From NCBI RefSeq assembly GCF_019801465.1, contig NZ_JAHVJA010000009.1, positions 62,001 to 126,000 of the forward strand: a stretch of 64,000 nt of DNA, given 5' to 3'. Each line of letters begins with the position of its first letter. The first letter of the stretch is position 1. Of the stretch, positions 8,773-16,937 are shown one piece after another. The notes beneath the pieces are model-generated. The model had not been told where the DNA came from. It made no database searches and was given only the letters and a program-made list of their open reading frames with translations. The position numbers and the translations under genes were made by a program. This DNA comes from Leisingera daeponensis (GTDB lineage Bacteria; Pseudomonadota; Alphaproteobacteria; Rhodobacterales; Rhodobacteraceae).

Positions 8773-9658
8773 ATTGAACTTCCGCCAGGTTGAAATCCTG
8801 CTGGCGGTCGCGGACACCGGCAGTACCGCCGCGGCAAGCCGCGCGCTGAACACTTCTCAGCCCTCGGTTTCGCTAGCCATTGCCCGCTGCGAGGAAGTGT
8901 TTGGACAGAAGCTGTTTATCCGCATCCCCGGGCGCGGGATGGAGCTGACCCCGTTCGGGCAGCACAAGGTTGCACAGCTGCGCGAGTTGGAGAAACAGGC
9001 ACGCTGGATGCTGTGCGGCGGTGAGGGCACACCGGAGTTTCTGAACCTGGGTGTTTTTTCAACTCTTGGACCGCGCTATGCGCCGCGGTTGGTGCGCGGC
9101 TTTCTAAACGCCCGGCCCGGCGCCAAAGTCTGCCTCCTCGAAGGTGATCTGCAAACGCTGTTCGACTGGCTCACCGAAGGCCGCATAGACTTGGCACTGA
9201 TGTACGATTTCGGCATTCCGTCTGATGTCGTCATAACGCCTCTGATCGCCGCGGAGCCCTATGCTTTGCTACAGCAAGGGCACAGGCTGGCACGGCAGAC
9301 CAGCGTCAGCGCCGAAGACCTGGCGCAGGAGCCGGTCATTCTGATGAACCTGCCCCACAGTCGCGGATATTTCCTGTCGCTGCTGCAAAACGCCCGCTTT
9401 CCAGTACGGGTCGCGCATGAAACGAGCTCAATCGAAATGCTGCGGTCAATGGTAGCTAATGGATTTGGCGTCGGCCTTCTGGCGACCGACCTGCCGGATG
9501 GACGGTGTTATGATGGAAGTCCGGTGATCCGGGTACCCCTTGCAGGCCGCCCCCCGCGGCATCAAATCGCTATGGCGCATCGCAGTGCGGCGCTCAAGCG
9601 GCCAATCACCCAGGCTTTTACCGCTTTTGCCAAAAACTTTTTCAACCCGTCATCTTGA
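8762..9658 (+). CDS. LysR-family transcriptional regulator
   Basis: LysR-type regulator, about 298 residues. It has an N-terminal winged HTH (NFRQVEILLAVADTGS, then SQPSVSLAIARCEE, about residues 6-45) and a C-terminal periplasmic-binding-like effector domain. There is no ATG near the HTH. Translation must begin at TTG 8762, which lies inside a palindrome, or TTG 8774, which is only two codons before the conserved HTH. It is divergent from the CoA-transferase/acyl-CoA dehydrogenase pair, the usual arrangement for its target operon. The effector is probably the acid substrate of that pathway or its CoA ester. Confidence 0.9.
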   Translation: MNIPLNFRQVEILLAVADTGSTAAASRALNTSQPSVSLAIARCEEVFGQKLFIRIPGRGMELTPFGQHKVAQLRELEKQARWMLCGGEGTPEFLNLGVFSTLGPRYAPRLVRGFLNARPGAKVCLLEGDLQTLFDWLTEGRIDLALMYDFGIPSDVVITPLIAAEPYALLQQGHRLARQTSVSAEDLAQEPVILMNLPHSRGYFLSLLQNARFPVRVAHETSSIEMLRSMVANGFGVGLLATDLPDGRCYDGSPVIRVPLAGRPPRHQIAMAHRSAALKRPITQAFTAFAKNFFNPSS

Positions 9659-9891
9659 GTGCGAAGCAGCGGCCTGCGCAGATCCACGGCATCTTGGCTT
9701 GCGTATTTCTGTCCTGACTTCAGCGTGTGACGACCGGCCCGCCAAGGCAGCTGCGCCTGCCCTGCCGGAATCGCGGATTTGAACTGCCACTACCGTCAAC
9801 GGCGAACCGGCAAGCCTGTATCGCCGCCAAACCGGGGAGCAAGCTTAGGCCCGCCGGTAAACAACGGGCTTTGCTGGCCCAGTCCGGAAAC

Positions 9892-10665
9892 CTACAATAC
9901 AGACCCGCCGAATTTTTCCAGATTTACACCGTCGTCCTGCAGCGCGCTCTTAACCTCAGAAGCGATGGCCACCGCCGTCGGCGTGTCGCCATGCAGGCAA
10001 ATGGTGTCGATCCGCGCCGGGATGCGCTTGCCGCTGGCGGTGATGATGGCGCCTTCGCGCACCATCTCCACCATCCGCCGCCCGGCCTCTGCCGGATCAT
10101 GGATCACCGCCCCGGGCAGACTGCGGTCCACCAGCGTCGCATCGTCGTTATAGGCGCGGTCGGCAAAGATCTCACACGCCGTCCTGCAGCCCAGTTCCTG
10201 CGCCGCCTGCTGCTGCGCGGTGCCCGCCAGCACCATCACGATGATTTCCGGGTCCACCGACAAGGCCGCCTGATAGCAGGCCCGCGCCATCTCCGCGTCC
10301 TCCGAGGCCATGTTGGCCAGCGCCCCGTGCAGCTTCAGGTGCCGCACTTCACCTCCGGCAGCACGCGCCATCGCCTGCGCCGCGCCTAGCTGGTAGCGCA
10401 CCATATTGGCCAGCGTCGCATTGGGCACCGACATGCGGCGGCGGCCAAAGCCCTGCAGGTCAGGAAAACCTGGATGCGCGCCGATGCCGGTACCCTTGGC
10501 CACCGCGTTTTTCATCGTCGCGGCCATCACATCCGGGTCGCCCGCGTGATAACCGCAGGCGATATTGGCCGAGGTCACGATATCCAGCAGCCCGGCATCA
10601 TCGCCGAGGCTCCAGGCACCAAAGCTTTCGCCCATATCGGCATTCAGATCGACAGTTCGGGTCAT
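9892..10665 (-). CDS. pxpA: 5-oxoprolinase subunit A (LamB/YcsF family)
   Basis: PxpA, 257 residues. With PxpB and PxpC it forms the ATP-dependent bacterial 5-oxoprolinase that opens pyroglutamate to glutamate. The LamB/YcsF signatures are present: VDLNADMGESFG at the N-terminus, NIACGYHAGDP, GAHPGFPDLQGFGRR near residue 65, and a C-terminal CLHGDTP motif. It is the last gene of the minus-strand run dctP-dctQ-dctM-pxpB-pxpC-pxpA and starts 9 bases after the pxpC stop. The linked TRAP system suggests 5-oxoproline is imported, although the family also includes proteins tied to other lactams or carboxylations. Confidence 0.92.
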   Translation of the reverse strand: MTRTVDLNADMGESFGAWSLGDDAGLLDIVTSANIACGYHAGDPDVMAATMKNAVAKGTGIGAHPGFPDLQGFGRRRMSVPNATLANMVRYQLGAAQAMARAAGGEVRHLKLHGALANMASEDAEMARACYQAALSVDPEIIVMVLAGTAQQQAAQELGCRTACEIFADRAYNDDATLVDRSLPGAVIHDPAEAGRRMVEMVREGAIITASGKRIPARIDTICLHGDTPTAVAIASEVKSALQDDGVNLEKFGGSVL

Positions 10666-10674
10666 GTCATCTCC

Positions 10675-11691
10675 TCACAAGACATCTTCTTCACCGGCAA
10701 TCGCGCCGCTGATCAGCTGATAGGACAGCAGGTTCGTCATGGTGCGCGGATCCCGGATCAAAGGATAGCATTGGCCGCGCAGCCCCTCGCGCCGCTCCGC
10801 TTCGGCCCGCTCCAGCTCTACCGCCTCCTCCAGCGGAATGAAACGGAAGTGCAGCTCCGCCCCCGCCGCCGCCTGCGCCAGCAGCGGCAGGTCGCAAGGC
10901 AGCACCGTGCCGATCCGGGGATAGCCGCCGGTGGTCTGGCTCTCCGCCAGCAGCACATAGGGCGTGCCGTCGCCGGTCACCTGGATGTCGCCGGGCGTAA
11001 TCACCTCCGACACCACCGTGCGCGCGCCGTCGGGGCGGAAGCCCTCGCCATCGCTCTCCACCGGCACGCCCATCCGGTTGCCGCGGGCACTGCGGCGGAA
11101 GGCCGTCCGCTCGAACCGCGCCAGTTCAGCTTGCGGGAACAGCGAAGTCTGCAGGCTCGCCACAACCCGCACGGTGCCGCCCTCGAACCGGTCGTCCGGC
11201 GCCAGCCCTAGCCCGGTGGTGCGGCCGCTGTCAGGGCCGGTTTCCAGCACGTCGCCTTCGGCCAGCGGCGCTCCGATGCCCGCCGCCAGATGCGCCGAGC
11301 GCGCGCCCAGATGCTCCGGCGTCTGGATGCCGCCGCCGACGTGCAGATAGCCATAGCTGCCGCTCTGCGCCGCGCCGATCACCAGCCGCGCCCCCGCGGG
11401 CAGCAGGTGGCTGGCGTTCCAGGCCACGGCGGCACCGTCGATGCTCGCCCGCATCGGCGCGCCGGTCAGGGCGATGCGCAGATCGCTATCCGCCTGAAAC
11501 TCGCCGCCCATGCCGGCCATCTCGACCGCTGCCAGATCCGCGCCCTGCCCAAGCAGCGCCGCGCCCTCGGCCAGCGCCAGCCGGTCGGCAGCGCCGCCGC
11601 GTGACACCCCGTATTCCAGCCAGCCCGGGCGGCCGAGGTCCTGAACCGTCACCCCTGGCCCTGCGCGCAGGACAGTCAACGTGCCGGTCAT
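10675..11691 (-). CDS. pxpC: 5-oxoprolinase subunit C (biotin-dependent carboxyltransferase-like, KipA type)
   Basis: PxpC/KipA-type protein, 338 residues. The N-terminal VLRAGPGVTVQDLGRPGWLE and the downstream GVSRGGAAD are diagnostic for this family, and SYGYLHVGGGI and TGGYPRIGTVLPCD are also conserved. It is a cytoplasmic subunit of 5-oxoprolinase with PxpA and PxpB. Its ATG overlaps the pxpB stop by 4 bases, so B and C are translationally coupled. In other bacteria this pair is called KipI/KipA, but no histidine kinase or sporulation context exists here, so the metabolic reading is preferred. Confidence 0.92.
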   Translation of the reverse strand: MTGTLTVLRAGPGVTVQDLGRPGWLEYGVSRGGAADRLALAEGAALLGQGADLAAVEMAGMGGEFQADSDLRIALTGAPMRASIDGAAVAWNASHLLPAGARLVIGAAQSGSYGYLHVGGGIQTPEHLGARSAHLAAGIGAPLAEGDVLETGPDSGRTTGLGLAPDDRFEGGTVRVVASLQTSLFPQAELARFERTAFRRSARGNRMGVPVESDGEGFRPDGARTVVSEVITPGDIQVTGDGTPYVLLAESQTTGGYPRIGTVLPCDLPLLAQAAAGAELHFRFIPLEEAVELERAEAERREGLRGQCYPLIRDPRTMTNLLSYQLISGAIAGEEDVL

Positions 11692-12434
11692 GACAGATCC
11701 TCCGCCTTGGCGCCGCCCAGCGGATCGCGCCGCAAGCCTTGCAGCTCTTCCGGCGTAACCGGGGTGAATTGCACTTCATCGCCAGGGCGCAGCAGGAACG
11801 GCTCCTCCGCATCCGGGCGGAACAGCCGCACCGCGGTCTGGCCTGCGTGCATCCAGCCGGTCGGCGTCGCCACCGAGAACAGCACCAGCTGCCGGATCGC
11901 CACCGCCAGCGCACCTTCGGGAATGCGCGTGGTCAGCTGGGTTTGGCGCGGAATGTCCCAGGCCTCCGGCAGCTCGCCCAGATAGGGCTGGCCGGGGGCA
12001 AAACCGATGGTCTGCACCCGCACCCGCGCCGCCGACAGCGAGGCCACCGCCTCTGCCTCTGTCATCCCCGCGGCTTCTGCAGCCTGCGGCAGCTGCGGCG
12101 CCAGCTCGGTGCCGAACACTGCCGGGATGCGCCACAGGCGGCGCTGGCCGGGCAGCTCCGCCGCGTACCAGTCGCTCTGCGCCAGCAGCGCCCCCAGCCG
12201 CACCCGCAGCGCCGCATGGTCCAGATGCCGCAAATCAAACCGCACATAGGCCGACACCAGCGAGGTAGAGACTTCCTCGACCCCGTCCCAGCTTTCCCCG
12301 GCCAGTGCCGCACGGAACGCCAGGGCGGCGCGGTTGGCCGACTCGCTCAGGCGGCTGCCAAAGCTCACCAGCATCCCGTCCACCCCCACCGTGCGGATTT
12401 CGGGGCCAGGATTTGCTGCGCTCACCTCAGCCAT
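11688..12434 (-). CDS. pxpB: 5-oxoprolinase subunit B (allophanate hydrolase subunit 1/KipI type)
   Basis: PxpB/KipI-type protein, 248 residues from the ATG at 12434. The frame is open further upstream, but that part runs inside dctM and has no conservation. The family core is visible: a VEEVSTSLVSAYVRFD segment, WRIPAVFGTELAPQL, and TIGFAPGQPYLGELPEAW, which is the strongest signature. The start codon overlaps the dctM stop (ATGA) and the stop overlaps the pxpC start, so expression is coupled from transporter to enzyme. Confidence 0.9.
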   Translation of the reverse strand: MAEVSAANPGPEIRTVGVDGMLVSFGSRLSESANRAALAFRAALAGESWDGVEEVSTSLVSAYVRFDLRHLDHAALRVRLGALLAQSDWYAAELPGQRRLWRIPAVFGTELAPQLPQAAEAAGMTEAEAVASLSAARVRVQTIGFAPGQPYLGELPEAWDIPRQTQLTTRIPEGALAVAIRQLVLFSVATPTGWMHAGQTAVRLFRPDAEEPFLLRPGDEVQFTPVTPEELQGLRRDPLGGAKAEDLS

Positions 12435-13729
12435 CACATCTGCTCCGGCAGGAAGGTCACGATGGACGGGAACAGCACGATCAGCACCAGCGCCACCACC
12501 ATCAGGAAGAAGAACGGCAGCGCCGCCTTGGCCACGGTCAGAATGTCCCGCCCGGTCAGCGACTGCAGCACAAACAGGTTGAAACCGACCGGCGGCGTGA
12601 TCTGCGACATCTCCACCACGATCACCAGGAAGATGCCAAACCACAAGGGATCAATGCCCGCCTCCAGCACCATCGGCATGATCACCGAGGCGGTCAGCAC
12701 CACAACCGAGATCCCGTCGAGGAAGCAGCCCATGATCACAAAGAAGATGGTCAGCGCCGCCAGCAGGGTGAAGGTGGAGAGGTTCAAGGAGCCGATCCAC
12801 TCCGCCAGGATGCGCGGAATGCCGGTGAACCCCATCGCCACGGTCAGGAACGACGCCCCCGCCAGGATAAAGGCGATCATGCAGGAGGTGATCGTCGCCC
12901 CCATCAGCCCCTCGGTAAAGCTCTGCCGGGTCAGCGAGCCGCTCTGCCACGAGAGCAGCAGCGCCAGCACCACGCCAACAGCTGCAGCATCGGTGGGCGA
13001 GGCAATCCCCGCATAGATCGAGCCGATCACCCCGCCGATCAGCAGCACCACCGGCAGCAGCCTGCGGGCGCGCTTCAGCTTCTCGCGGAAGGTGGCGGCA
13101 ATGTCCTCAGTGGGCAGCTGGCTGCGATTGAGCAGCGCCCAGACCACCACATAGCCCACGAACAGGCCGACCAGCAGCACGCCGGGCAGCACGCCCGCGA
13201 CAAACAGCCGGGCGATGGATTGCTCGGTCGCCACGCCATAGACGATCAGGATGATCGACGGCGGGATCAGCAGCCCCAGCGTGGCGGAACCGGCCAGCGT
13301 GCCGATCACCAATTTTTCGGGATAGCCGCGCCGCGCCAGCTCCGGGATCGACAGCTTGCCGATGGTGGCAGCGGTGGCCGCAGACGATCCCGACACCGCG
13401 GCAAAGATGCCGCAGGCAAAGACGTTCACATGCAGCAGCTGCCCGGGCAGCCGGTTCATCCAGGGCGACAGCCCGGTGAACATGTCCTCCGACAGGCGCG
13501 AGCGAAACAGGATCTCGCCCATCCAGATGAACAGCGGCAGCGCCGCCAAGGCCCAGGAGTTGCTGTGGCCCCACATGGTGGTGGCCATCACCAGCCCCAG
13601 CGGCGCCTCGGTGAACAGCGCCATGGCGGCGATGCCCACGCCCAGCAGCGCAAAGGCCACCCACAGGCCGGCGCCCAGGAACAGGAACAGAAGGACCAGA
13701 AGAATGATGGAAAGCGCGGCAACCGACAT
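12434..13729 (-). CDS. TRAP transporter large permease (DctM)
   Basis: TRAP transporter large membrane subunit, 431 residues, all hydrophobic with about 12 expected membrane segments. Typical DctM stretches are seen: AVSGSSAATAATIG, GYPEKLVIGTLAGSATLGLLIPPSI, ASPTDAAAVGVV and a C-terminal EMSQITPPVGFNLFVLQ. It couples Na+ gradient to uptake of a carboxylate delivered by the upstream DctP. The gene sits between dctQ and pxpB, overlapping pxpB by 4 bases. This arrangement makes 5-oxoproline or a closely related acid the likely cargo. Confidence 0.93.
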   Translation of the reverse strand: MSVAALSIILLVLLFLFLGAGLWVAFALLGVGIAAMALFTEAPLGLVMATTMWGHSNSWALAALPLFIWMGEILFRSRLSEDMFTGLSPWMNRLPGQLLHVNVFACGIFAAVSGSSAATAATIGKLSIPELARRGYPEKLVIGTLAGSATLGLLIPPSIILIVYGVATEQSIARLFVAGVLPGVLLVGLFVGYVVVWALLNRSQLPTEDIAATFREKLKRARRLLPVVLLIGGVIGSIYAGIASPTDAAAVGVVLALLLSWQSGSLTRQSFTEGLMGATITSCMIAFILAGASFLTVAMGFTGIPRILAEWIGSLNLSTFTLLAALTIFFVIMGCFLDGISVVVLTASVIMPMVLEAGIDPLWFGIFLVIVVEMSQITPPVGFNLFVLQSLTGRDILTVAKAALPFFFLMVVALVLIVLFPSIVTFLPEQM

Positions 13730-13738
13730 GATGATCCC

Positions 13739-14287
13739 CTATTCGCTCAGAAGATTTTCGCCCTTGCCCTCCCAGGAGGGCAGCGCACCGCGCAGCATCG
13801 AGACCAGCTCGTCCGCCAGCGCCAGGGTAAGGATCGCAAGGCCAAGCGCCACCGGCGCCTGCGGCAGCCACAGCGGCACTGACACCATGCCCGCGCTGCG
13901 GTCGCCGAACTCCAGCGACTCCAGCAGCAGCAGCCCCATGTACCAGGTGGCATAGCCGCTCATCACCAGCGCCAGCAGGGTCACGCACAGTTCCGTTGCG
14001 CGATGCGCGGCAGCAGGCAGCCGGTTGGTCAGCAGCGTCACCCGGATATGGCCGCCCGCGCGCAGCGCATAGGCCAGCGCCAGAAAGGTCGAAGCCGCCA
14101 GGAAAAAGCCGGTGAAATCCGCATAAGACGGGATCGTCAGCCCCACTCCGGTTCCGGTCAGCGCCACCGCGATCTTGTCAGCGAGGTTCAGGCACACCTG
14201 TGCAAAGACCAGCGCCACAATGGCCACGATAAACAGTGCTGCCAGCCCGCCGGCCGCACGGTAGATGAAATCAAGCACAACCCGCAT
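13739..14287 (-). CDS. TRAP transporter small permease (DctQ)
   Basis: TRAP small membrane subunit, 182 residues, with four hydrophobic segments. The start at 14287 (MRVVLDFIYR) is chosen because GGAGGAGGAG lies just upstream. The longer open frame adds a non-conserved Arg/Gly-rich tail. It lies between dctP and dctM, 9 bases before dctM. DctQ forms a complex with DctM in the inner membrane. Confidence 0.88.
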   Translation of the reverse strand: MRVVLDFIYRAAGGLAALFIVAIVALVFAQVCLNLADKIAVALTGTGVGLTIPSYADFTGFFLAASTFLALAYALRAGGHIRVTLLTNRLPAAAHRATELCVTLLALVMSGYATWYMGLLLLESLEFGDRSAGMVSVPLWLPQAPVALGLAILTLALADELVSMLRGALPSWEGKGENLLSE

Positions 14288-14309
14288 GGCTGCTCCTCCT
14301 CCCCAGGAG

Positions 14310-14334
14310 ACCGGACGCCGCCCGCGGCGTCCGG
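14310..14334 (-). other. Strong hairpin between dctP and dctQ
   Basis: Inverted repeat ACCGGACGCCG / CGGCGTCCGGT with a 3-base loop, in the 58-base gap between dctP and dctQ. There is no T run on the minus strand, so it is more likely an RNA-stabilising or partial-attenuation stem that lets dctP exceed its membrane partners, as is common in binding-protein operons. Confidence 0.6.
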
Positions 14335-14345
14335 TCAAGGTCATG

Positions 14346-15317
14346 TTACTGCTGGTAGGCGTTCAGCAGGGTGGCACCGGCCTCCCCGGCCTCGCCTTTC
14401 CAGTTTTCCAGCATCACGGCGCCAATCGCGCGCAGGCCTTCCATCAGCTCTTCCGACGGCTCCGACACGGTGATGCCGTTTTCCTTCAGCACTTCGATCT
14501 GGCTGCTGGTCTCGGCCCGGCTCATCTCCCAGCCACGCGCCTCGGCCTCAGCCGCGGCTTCCAGAATGGCGGTCTGGGTCGCTTCGTCCAGACGGCGGAA
14601 CGCGCGCTTGTTCACCACCACGATGTTCTTCGGGATCCAAGCCTGAATATCGGTGTAATGGGTCAGGAAGTCCCAGGCCTTGGAGTTCACCCCGGTGGAG
14701 GGCGAGGTGATCATCGCCTCGACCCGGCCGGTGCTGAAGGCCTGCGGAATGTCTGGCACCTCAACCTGGGTCGGCGCAGCGCCCGCCAGGTTGGCGAACT
14801 GCTCCAGCGTCGCGTTGTAGGTGCGGAACTTCAGACCCGCCAGATCCTCGACGCTGTTGATTTCCTTGGTGGTGTACAGACCCTGCGGCGGCCACGGCAC
14901 GGCATAGAGCGCCATCAGCCCCTGCTCGTCCAGCAGCCCGTCGATCACATCCTTCTGCGCCGCCCACAGCCGCTCGGCCTCTTCATAGCTGGTCGCCAGG
15001 AACGGTAGCGAGTCGGCGCCGAACGCCGGGTTGTCATTGGCCAAGAGCGACAGGAAGAATTCGCCCGCGGGCACCTGGCCGCTGCGCACGGCCTTGCTGA
15101 TTTCCGGGTGCTTGAACAGCGATCCGGCCGAATGGACCTTGATCTCCAGCCCGCCCTCGGTCGCCTCGGCAACGTCACCGGCAAACTCGACGATGTTCTT
15201 GGTGTGGAACGTGGCGTCCGGATAAGGCGTCGGCATGTCCCAGGTCGCCGCCTGCACCGAAGCCGACAGCCCGGCAATCAAAACGGCCGCGCCGCCCAGC
15301 ATATTCTTCATCTGCAT
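14346..15317 (-). CDS. TRAP transporter periplasmic substrate-binding protein (DctP)
   Basis: TRAP-type solute-binding protein, 323 residues from the ATG at 15317, which has GGGAGG at good spacing. A short basic N-terminus (MQMKNMLGG) leads into a hydrophobic signal peptide ending at SVQA-ATW. The mature protein shows the family organic-acid-anchoring regions, including GLKFRTYN with its conserved Arg and the AFSTGRVEAMITSPSTG stretch. It is the first gene of the dctPQM-pxpBCA run and would deliver the ligand to DctQM. Ligand is inferred to be 5-oxoproline or a related acid from the linked pxp genes. Confidence 0.93.
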   Translation of the reverse strand: MQMKNMLGGAAVLIAGLSASVQAATWDMPTPYPDATFHTKNIVEFAGDVAEATEGGLEIKVHSAGSLFKHPEISKAVRSGQVPAGEFFLSLLANDNPAFGADSLPFLATSYEEAERLWAAQKDVIDGLLDEQGLMALYAVPWPPQGLYTTKEINSVEDLAGLKFRTYNATLEQFANLAGAAPTQVEVPDIPQAFSTGRVEAMITSPSTGVNSKAWDFLTHYTDIQAWIPKNIVVVNKRAFRRLDEATQTAILEAAAEAEARGWEMSRAETSSQIEVLKENGITVSEPSEELMEGLRAIGAVMLENWKGEAGEAGATLLNAYQQ

Positions 15318-15346
15318 TTTTTCCTCCCAATGCGGTTTATTGCCAC

Positions 15347-15382
15347 TTTGTAACCATAACACTGATAATTTGTCAACGTTAT
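15347..15382 (-). promoter_or_regulatory. Putative promoter/operator of the TRAP-pxp operon
   Basis: On the minus strand, TTGACA (15376-15371) is followed at an 18-base spacing by TACAAA, about 30 bases before the dctP start. The -35 hexamer is flanked by an ATAAC-N17-GTTAT inverted repeat (15356-15382), suited to control by the divergent winged-helix regulator. The -10 is only a partial match. Confidence 0.35.
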
Positions 15383-15485
15383 GCAAATGTAGCCCTCAGC
15401 CCGCTTGATCTCTCTGATACTTTGCATTTCTATGCTCAAACGCAGATAAAACACCGGGGTTTTATCAACAAAACAGGGTCAACTG

Positions 15486-16007
15486 ATGGCTTCTAATCAA
15501 CCCGACGGCCGCCGAATCGTCTCCTCCCGTCACTTGGCAGAGGGCGAAGGCTGGGAAATGTCGGAACTGGAATACGGGCTGATCGTCGCCTTTAACGCGT
15601 TTTCACGCTGGACCACGCGCTGCATGGCCGCAGCAGGGCAGCCCGACCTCAGCCCGCTGGAAATCTTGATCCTGCACAACGTCAACCACCGCGGCAAGGA
15701 CAAGCGCCTTTCCGACATCTGCTTCCTGCTGAACATCGAGGACAACCACACCGTGAACTACGGGCTGCGCAAGCTGCTCAAGGCCGGTTTGCTGGACTCC
15801 GAGAAGCGCGGCAAGGAAGTGTTTTACCGCACCTCCGCCGAGGGTGCAGCTGTCTGCTCCGCTTACCGGGACGTCCGCCGGCAGTGCCTGCTGGACGGAC
15901 TGGCCGGCGCCGAGCTGCCGGGCAATGACCTGCGCGAGATAGCCCGAAGCCTGCGCTCACTTTCAGGCCACTACGACCAGGCCAGCCGCGCGGCTGCTTC
16001 GCTTTAA
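15486..16007 (+). CDS. Winged-helix MarR-like transcriptional regulator
   Basis: Predicted DNA-binding protein of 173 residues, related to the COG5631 group of MarR-like winged-helix proteins. It has a helical dimerisation start (ELEYGLIVAFNAFSRWTTRC), a central HTH around residues 75-105 (LSDICFLLNIEDNHTVNYGLRKLLKAGLL), and the beta-wing EKRGKEVFYRTSAEG. It is divergent from dctP-dctQ-dctM-pxpBCA and is the obvious candidate regulator of that operon. The ligand is unknown. Confidence 0.85.
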   Translation: MASNQPDGRRIVSSRHLAEGEGWEMSELEYGLIVAFNAFSRWTTRCMAAAGQPDLSPLEILILHNVNHRGKDKRLSDICFLLNIEDNHTVNYGLRKLLKAGLLDSEKRGKEVFYRTSAEGAAVCSAYRDVRRQCLLDGLAGAELPGNDLREIARSLRSLSGHYDQASRAAASL

Positions 16008-16495
16008 AAACGGCTGGATTTCAACAATCAGAGAGCCCGGGGCGTCTGTATGCTGGAAGGGAAGCATCCGGACTGAAACCATCCAGGCATTGCGTCGCGC
16101 AATGTGCCGACCATCGGTCGCCGCGCTCCCATGTATGAAATTGCGGGTCCGCCCAAAATCCCGGCCAAGCAGACATAAGCCAGTGCGGCCGGTCGCCAGC
16201 GATCTAGCGCCTTTCTTCTGCGGCCTGCACGACGCGCTGCAATATCGCAAACTGGCATTTGTTTTTCCTACGGCCTTACGAACCTGGAACGGCAGCACGG
16301 CGGAAGAATTCTGCCGGTGAACTGAGTCCAATGACGCTTGCAATCGATCCGAACCTGCCATTCAGCACCGCCGGCGAGCTTCTGCAACTTTGCAGGATCC
16401 GGCTGCAACATCGCGCCTCCCGCGGCAAAGTTTCTGATCGTATGCAGACGCCAGCAGGCGCTACGACCGCTGCGAATTCAGAGGGAAATTCAGAA
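16008..16495. other. Non-coding stretch, nothing recognised
   Basis: About 490 bases between the winged-helix regulator and the SnoaL-like gene. Short frames on both strands show no recognisable domain. An in-frame extension of the downstream gene reaches back to 16259, but its translation is not convincing coding sequence. No clear terminator. Confidence 0.4.
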
Positions 16496-16924
16496 ATGAC
16501 AAGAAACGAGCTGTGCAAGGCTGTGGTTCTGGACTACGTCGACGCGATGAACGCCGGCGATTGGAAGCGGCTGCTCGCGCAGTTTGCGTCGGATGCGCGC
16601 ATCCAAGGGGTTACGGGATCAGGCGGGTTGGATTTTGCACTGCCCATCTGGAAGCAATTGCATGACGGGCTGAACATGCACCTCGACGTGCAGGAAATAA
16701 TTGCCGACGGCAACCATGTTGCGGTGCGGTACTGCGAGCAGGGATGCTGGACAGCACCGTTTCTTGGCTTCACCGAGCCGACCGGCTGGACCTACGAACT
16801 CGTAGCCATCGAGTGGTTCGAGATTTCGAACGGAAAGATCGCCAGTCGCTGGGGGCACGGGACGGGGCTGCGCAAGCGCGTCAGCTCGGCTTTCCAGCCC
16901 CCGCGGCTGCCCCCGCCCGAATGA
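16496..16924 (+). CDS. SnoaL-like polyketide cyclase-family protein
   Basis: Small NTF2-fold protein of the SnoaL/ester cyclase type, 142 residues. It has an N-terminal helix with VLDYVDAMNAGDWKRL, then LHDGLNMHLDVQEIIADGNHVAVRY, and the FEISNGKIASRWGHGTG end that is usual for this family. ATG 16496 is chosen because GAGGGA precedes it by 9 bases and conservation begins there; ATG 16442 is possible. It faces a LysR gene across a 13-base gap (convergent). Such proteins are often of unknown function, and no pathway is implied here. Confidence 0.75.
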   Translation: MTRNELCKAVVLDYVDAMNAGDWKRLLAQFASDARIQGVTGSGGLDFALPIWKQLHDGLNMHLDVQEIIADGNHVAVRYCEQGCWTAPFLGFTEPTGWTYELVAIEWFEISNGKIASRWGHGTGLRKRVSSAFQPPRLPPPE

Positions 16925-16937
16925 CGGCCGAATAGGC

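Noticed and set aside
12305-13882. A 525-codon plus-strand frame opposite dctM
   Set aside because: Extreme Gln/Arg/His composition, no domain, and the minus-strand DctM is unmistakable.
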